Source of the DNA: Silvimonas amylolytica
GTDB taxonomy: Bacteria; Pseudomonadota; Gammaproteobacteria; Burkholderiales; Chitinibacteraceae
Direction of reading: 5' to 3'
Length of the DNA stretch: 64,000 bases
Assembly (NCBI RefSeq): GCF_014645555.1
Contig: NZ_BMLY01000006.1
Coordinates: 239,925-303,924 of the forward strand
Shown here: positions 60,007 through 64,000 of the stretch, piece after piece
Layout of the letters: each line of letters starts with the position of its first letter
How positions within the stretch are numbered: position 1 is the first letter of the stretch
Notes under the pieces: generated by a model
Database searches by the model: none
What the model was told of the DNA's origin: nothing
Seen by the model: the letters and a program-made list of their open reading frames with translations, nothing else
Position numbers and translations under genes: made by a program

Positions 60007-61470
60007 TCATTCGCGGTTCGCGCTGGCAAGGTCAGCGTTAGGGTCTGCCTGCGACTTGAAGCCGCCGCCCAGTACGGCAGCCAGAGCGATCGCATCGTCG
60101 CGCTGATCTGTCTGCAGATTGATGAGTTGCCGTTCAGCAAAAAGGACCAGTAAGTCAGCACGCAGAACGCTGATCTGGGTGGTGAGCCCGGCATCAAACT
60201 GGCCTTGAGTAATGGCGTAGGCTTTTCGCGCTGCAGTTGCCGCGGTCTGGGCTTCGGCGATCTGGTCGGAAACAGTATGAATGCGGTTGAGGTCGGTGGC
60301 CGCTTCGTCGAGCGCAGACACCAGGGTCTGGTTGTAAAACGCAATCGCCTGATCCATCTCGGCATAGCGCAGTTTGAGTTGGGCCCGTAAACGGCCTGCA
60401 TCAAAAATGGGCAGGTGAATGGCCGGGCCGGCAGCGACCGTCCGGCTTGAGGACTCCAGAAAGCGGCTAAAGCCGAAGGCGTTCAAACCCAGCGCGGCGT
60501 TGAGATTGATGTCGGGATAAAAGTCAGCCCGTGTCGATTCCACCTCATGACCGAAGCTGTCGATACGCCAGCGGGCAGCGACCAAATCTGGCCTGCGGCT
60601 CACCAAGTCAGCAGGCAAGTTGTCGGGGATGGCGGGCGTGGAAAACGCGCTTTGTTGCGGACGCGCCAATTGCAAACCCCGGTCTGGCCCGGCGCCAGCC
60701 AGTGCGGCCAGTTTGTACTGCGTGGCCGTGATGCGTGCATTCAGTGCCACAATGTCTGCGCGGCTATCGGCACTCAGACTGGTACTGGTTTCGCGCTCAA
60801 TGGCGTTATCCAGACCGGAACTGAAGCGCTGATGAGTCAGCTTTTCGATCTCTTCACGGCGCTGCTTTTCTTCCTGCGCGAGGTCACGCAGCGCATACAA
60901 ACCGGCAAGTTGGTTGTACGTGCGGGTGATGGCCGTCACCAGTGTCAGTTTCACCTGCTCGGTCTCTGCCGTTTGGGCCTGCACCTGCGATAACGCCGCC
61001 AGATCAGCCTGCTTGAGCTTGCCCCAGAAATCCAGCGTATAGCTCGCGCCGATCACCACCCGGTTGTCCGATTGCCAGCTACCCGAGTAGGGCGGTGGAA
61101 TCAATCCATTTTCGGTGTAGCGAGTTCTGGTCCAGGCATAGTCGGCTCGCACATCTGGCAGGCGGTCAGCCTGCGTGCTCTCATTGAAAGCTTGTGCCGC
61201 CGCAAGGCGGGCGCGTGCTTCGGCAAGACTGGGGTTGGCCGCCAGCGCTTCGGCAATCAGTTGCTTGAGTTGCGCATCGCCGAACGCATCAGTCCAGTTG
61301 GTATCCGGCCAGCGGCCTCCCTCTGTAGGCAGGCTTTGCGCTGATTGCAAACTGGCTGGCGACATCATTAAGCCGGAACCATGTATGCCGCTCGGGCTAA
61401 CGCAAGCGCTTAATGACAGGCACAGCGTCAGCAGGCTCGCAGTGAGGGTAGTGTTCAGGCTGGACTTCAT
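60007..61470 (-). CDS. Outer-membrane efflux lipoprotein (NodT/OprM type)
   Basis: This 487-residue outer-membrane factor has a lipoprotein signal with Cys23 in LSLSACVSP. It has the two OEP repeats, with family blocks [32 protein letters not shown] and [14 protein letters not shown], and the C-terminal helical region [23 protein letters not shown]. It forms the outer-membrane channel of the tripartite pump with EmrA and EmrB. Its first codons overlap the end of the upstream chemoreceptor gene by four bases, so they are co-translated. Confidence 0.92.
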   Translation of the reverse strand: MKSSLNTTLTASLLTLCLSLSACVSPSGIHGSGLMMSPASLQSAQSLPTEGGRWPDTNWTDAFGDAQLKQLIAEALAANPSLAEARARLAAAQAFNESTQADRLPDVRADYAWTRTRYTENGLIPPPYSGSWQSDNRVVIGASYTLDFWGKLKQADLAALSQVQAQTAETEQVKLTLVTAITRTYNQLAGLYALRDLAQEEKQRREEIEKLTHQRFSSGLDNAIERETSTSLSADSRADIVALNARITATQYKLAALAGAGPDRGLQLARPQQSAFSTPAIPDNLPADLVSRRPDLVAARWRIDSFGHEVESTRADFYPDINLNAALGLNAFGFSRFLESSSRTVAAGPAIHLPIFDAGRLRAQLKLRYAEMDQAIAFYNQTLVSALDEAATDLNRIHTVSDQIAEAQTAATAARKAYAITQGQFDAGLTTQISVLRADLLVLFAERQLINLQTDQRDDAIALAAVLGGGFKSQADPNADLASANRE

Positions 61471-62723
61471 GATGCAATACCGCCCGTTGTCTTGAATGTG
61501 CCACCAACAATACGCGCCGGTTTGTCTGCGGAAATCAGAGGGAGGTCTGGGGTGCCAGCCTTACCAAAAGCCGAGTCTGACGGTCGCGATGTGTTGCCCG
61601 ATTGGGCCGCAGGCGCATGCCCGTCAAAGGCAACTGCACTGGCAGAAGCGAGTAATCGTTGCAAGCCAGCCATGACCTGCATGTTCGCTTCTTCCATTCT
61701 GGCTGCCGCAGCAAAAGCCTCATCCAGCCGGCCCTGATGGTAGAGATCTACTGCCTGCGCGGCATTTTGGTGAACCTGGCTGTGGGGCCCGTCCAGCTCG
61801 GCGTAGCCCGGCACCTTGGCAAAGCGCTGGCGGATTTCGTCGGTGGCGTAGCACTGCCCAAGGGCGCAGCCATGGTGATCGGGTAATTCGGCCGAGGTCA
61901 TTTTTGAAATACCCATCAACACCTTGTAAACCTCAAGCTTCAAGGTGATTTCTTCCATGTTGGCCATCTCAACGCGCCCCAGTCCGGCGGACTCGACCAA
62001 CCCGGCATTCATCTGCTGGACCGATGCCAGTACGGAGTCCATGCCGCCGGTGGCTTCAGCGGATTGCTCCAGCATCAGATCCATCAGCTGGGCATTGGTC
62101 GACACGTTTTGCCACGCATCGCTGGTGTCTTTACGTACTTCCGCCATTACTTCGTTGATCTGTGCTGTAGCGGTGGAGGTGCGTTCTGCTAGCTTGCGCA
62201 CTTCGTCGGCGACCACGGCAAAACCGCGGCCGGCTTCGCCCGCACGGGCGGCTTCAATGGCAGCGTTCAGGGCAAGCAGATTGGTTTGTTTGGCGATGGC
62301 ACCGATCAACTCCACCATCTGGCCGATCTGGTCGCTATGGTCATTCAGTCGCTGGATGGCCGCGCCGGTTTCGGCTCGCTTGGCACTCACTTCATGCAGG
62401 GTCTGCGTCATCTGCAGAAAGTGGCCGCGATAATCCAGCGAGAGCGTGCTGAGTTGCTGCGCAGCCTGGCGCTCATCAGCGAGGATATTGGCCAGACGCC
62501 GTTGCGAGCTACCCGTGGTGGTCAGCGAATCGCCAAAACGGGCCAGTCCGCTGAACAGCCGCGGGAGCCGTGCCAGTTGCAGGTCCAGACCGGTCAGCTT
62601 TTCCTGTTGCGCGGCAAATTGCGCATCTTTGTGTGCAAGTTGAGCGCGTAGTCCCAGGATTTCTGAGTCGCGCGCTTCGGTTTGCGCCAGCGCTTCGTGA
62701 TAACGACGGGTAGTGGTCAACAT
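61467..62723 (-). CDS. Soluble methyl-accepting chemotaxis protein with CZB domain
   Basis: This 418-residue protein lacks membrane helices. A coiled-coil N-terminal part (about 1-80) is followed by the MCP signalling domain, whose hairpin tip is [29 protein letters not shown]. The CZB zinc domain (about 280-350) has [10 protein letters not shown] and [21 protein letters not shown] domains bind zinc through a His3-Cys site and have been linked to hypochlorous-acid sensing. The usual CxLGxW is altered to CALGQC. A Ser/Pro-rich tail follows. GAGGAAA precedes the ATG at 62723. It overlaps the efflux operon, which is unusual and may couple sensing to the pump. Confidence 0.88.
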   Translation of the reverse strand: MLTTTRRYHEALAQTEARDSEILGLRAQLAHKDAQFAAQQEKLTGLDLQLARLPRLFSGLARFGDSLTTTGSSQRRLANILADERQAAQQLSTLSLDYRGHFLQMTQTLHEVSAKRAETGAAIQRLNDHSDQIGQMVELIGAIAKQTNLLALNAAIEAARAGEAGRGFAVVADEVRKLAERTSTATAQINEVMAEVRKDTSDAWQNVSTNAQLMDLMLEQSAEATGGMDSVLASVQQMNAGLVESAGLGRVEMANMEEITLKLEVYKVLMGISKMTSAELPDHHGCALGQCYATDEIRQRFAKVPGYAELDGPHSQVHQNAAQAVDLYHQGRLDEAFAAAARMEEANMQVMAGLQRLLASASAVAFDGHAPAAQSGNTSRPSDSAFGKAGTPDLPLISADKPARIVGGTFKTTGGIAS

Positions 62724-62832
62724 GTTCGTTTCCTCAATCCGGCGGGCGCAAGAGTGGAGGGGAGGCAGCAAGCCTTTCAGCCTGCCGCACACCTCAAACC
62801 GACGTATTGCCAATGCGCTCGGCAGTGTGGAT

Positions 62833-63270
62833 TTATTGCGCAGGGATGGGCTGCTTCACGGGGTGATTGCCATCCAGGATCGAGAACACCAGCAGCTTGG
62901 CAGGCTCAGAGTCACTCGCGTTACGCGACACCAGGTGATGCGTGCCCGGCGCCTCGTACCAGCTTTCACCTGGTCCATATGTCTTTGCCGGTTCGTCACC
63001 CAATTGAGAAGTGATGTGACCCTCCAACACGTAGGCGAAGATGGGGCCTGTATGCATGTGCGCCTTTGAAGTCTGGCCCGGCGCGTAATTCACCGTGATG
63101 ATCAAGACGTGGTCGCCCGATTGGGGCGGAATATCCTGCTTCATGACTGGCGTCACGGTTTCTTCACCAGCGTCATGGGCATAAGCCCGGACCGGGGCCC
63201 AGGCTGCAGCGGCCAAGACGGCTGCAGCAAACATGAACCGGACACTCAGGTTTTTTTCAAAGGCGCGCAT
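62833..63270 (-). CDS. Periplasmic cupin-domain protein
   Basis: This 145-residue protein has a signal peptide of about 31 residues ([20 protein letters not shown]). The cupin barrel has metal motif 1 [16 protein letters not shown] (two His and Glu) and motif 2 [17 protein letters not shown]. Its function in the periplasm is unknown; related proteins are found beside AhpD-like and efflux genes. GAGGAC precedes the ATG at 63270. It lies 12 bases after the AhpD-like gene. Confidence 0.85.
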   Translation of the reverse strand: MRAFEKNLSVRFMFAAAVLAAAAWAPVRAYAHDAGEETVTPVMKQDIPPQSGDHVLIITVNYAPGQTSKAHMHTGPIFAYVLEGHITSQLGDEPAKTYGPGESWYEAPGTHHLVSRNASDSEPAKLLVFSILDGNHPVKQPIPAQ

Positions 63271-63281
63271 GATATTTGTCC

Positions 63282-63719
63282 TCAGGCCGGTGTTTTACGG
63301 AAGCCGATTGCCAGACGGTTCCAGCCGTTGATGGCAATGACCAGCAGGGAGAGATCGACGATTTCTTCTTCGCTGAAATACGGCTGAACGGCGGCCCAAA
63401 CGGCATCTGGCACATGGGAGGCAGAAACCAGGGTCAGTGCTTCGGTCCACTCCAGCGCAGCGCGCTCGCGATCGGTAAAGAAGGGGGTTTCGCGCCAGAC
63501 CACCAGTGTTGCCAGACGGCGTTCGGTTTCGCCACTCTTGCGGGCGTCACTGGAATGCAGGTCTACGCAATATGCGCAGCCATTGATCTGTGAGGCACGA
63601 AGGCGAACCAGTTCGATCAGGGACTTTTCGAGGGCAGATTTGCCGATACGCTCTTCAAGGCCAACCATTGCCTTGATGGCATTGCCGTTGGCTTTGTAGA
63701 AATCGAGACGTTGTTCCAT
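63282..63719 (-). CDS. AhpD-like carboxymuconolactone-decarboxylase-family protein
   Basis: This 145-residue protein has the AhpD-type redox motif Cys48-x2-Cys51 with His55 in INGCAYCVDLHS. The set, with Glu/Trp in ALEWTEALT, matches stand-alone peroxidase-like members that act in detoxification of alkyl peroxides; carboxymuconolactone decarboxylase itself lacks the cysteine pair. An AGGAG ribosome site precedes the ATG at 63719. It heads a unit with the cupin gene just upstream of the chemoreceptor operon and in the same direction. Confidence 0.88.
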   Translation of the reverse strand: MEQRLDFYKANGNAIKAMVGLEERIGKSALEKSLIELVRLRASQINGCAYCVDLHSSDARKSGETERRLATLVVWRETPFFTDRERAALEWTEALTLVSASHVPDAVWAAVQPYFSEEEIVDLSLLVIAINGWNRLAIGFRKTPA

Positions 63720-64000
63720 GTTTTGCTCCTGTGGAATTGAGCGCGTAAAGGTGCGCTGACAGGAGCAAGATTAGACTTGGCAGTGGTCTGGAAAAATGTC
63801 CACTTTTGCGTATTTTGAGGTAGCCAGTTGGGTCTGCTTCAAAAGTGGGGCGTCGATCTGCGACCTGGGATTGATGGATAGTCAGTGCCTGACTGCAGGA
63901 GCTTATTGCAGATAGATCGAAGATGGTTCGACTACTTATTGGTGTGGATTCAACCGGTCGATGCAACAGCCTGTTGGAATCGTTCAGCCGGTGTTTCATA
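63720..64000. other. Right-hand intergenic end of the window
   Basis: No gene can be supported in these 281 bases. Leftward it holds the promoter of the AhpD-like gene. A rightward gene may begin close to the edge (in-frame ATG codons at 63923 and 63961), but too few residues are visible to judge it. Confidence 0.4.

Noticed and set aside
63655..63999. Leftward 114-residue open frame at the right edge
   Set aside because: It overlaps the AhpD-like gene in another frame, has no ribosome site and no recognisable family; its composition looks random.
63923..64000. Possible start of a rightward gene (ATG at 63923 or 63961, the latter beginning MQQPVGIVQP)
   Set aside because: Only 13-26 residues are visible, no frame can be favoured, and resemblance to MetX-type starts is too slight.
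1..64000. CRISPR array, rRNA, tRNA genes or complete insertion sequence
   Set aside because: No repeat-spacer pattern, no 16S/23S segments, no cloverleaf and no transposase-like frame were seen; only the integrase fragment suggests mobility.

Overview
The window reads as a chromosomal stretch of a moderately GC-rich betaproteobacterium, probably a chitin-degrading member of the Neisseriales (Chitinibacteraceae or Chromobacteriaceae type). The grounds are a betaproteobacterial DUF3460 protein, the MoxR-DUF58-DUF3488 block, a secreted GH18 chitinase, a type II secretion pseudopilin operon and ordinary betaproteobacterial housekeeping genes. This placement is inferred from gene content; no rRNA or tRNA gene lies in the window to fix it.

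Bases 1-31,000 are mostly core genome: the N-terminus of bacterioferritin, a HisN-like phosphatase, purT and purU (the formate-linked purine pair), a truncated hemoglobin, trmL, a gspFGHIJK run behind a small membrane protein, a two-component system, hemH, the moxR/DUF58/transglutaminase operon, a deacetylase of the histone-deacetylase fold, mfd, rlmB, mltB, hrcA, nadK, recN, tadA, the chitinase and an L,D-transpeptidase with an extra C-terminal region.

Bases 31,100-48,200 are nutritional and accessory. A long AI-2E-family permease is followed by a periplasmic alkylsulfatase and an outer-membrane barrel protein. Next comes the most unusual block (36.8-45.2 kb): a GntR regulator with a clear palindromic operator, an AprA-like flavoprotein, a dicluster ferredoxin, and an NMT1/TauA-type ABC importer whose binding protein carries a C-terminal NosL-like region. 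The block ends with a HEAT-repeat protein, a stand-alone GBBH-N (DUF971) zinc-domain protein and a convergent TauD-family dioxygenase. The genes overlap or nearly abut, which suggests one pathway that imports and oxidises or reduces a small, possibly organosulfur, compound. A polar amino-acid ABC importer follows, with an attenuator-like terminator behind its binding-protein gene.

Bases 48,200-64,000 hold a beta-helix lipoprotein, a fluoride riboswitch controlling fluC, a truncated phage integrase, and a TetR/MFS pair with two matching operators. The last part is a long leftward stress and efflux operon: soluble CZB chemoreceptor, NodT-like outer-membrane factor, EmrA, EmrB, quinone-oxidoreductase-like enzyme, a 49-residue membrane peptide and a glutathionyl-hydroquinone reductase. 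Cupin and AhpD-like genes lie upstream of it. Together these suggest a response to electrophilic or quinone-type toxicants.
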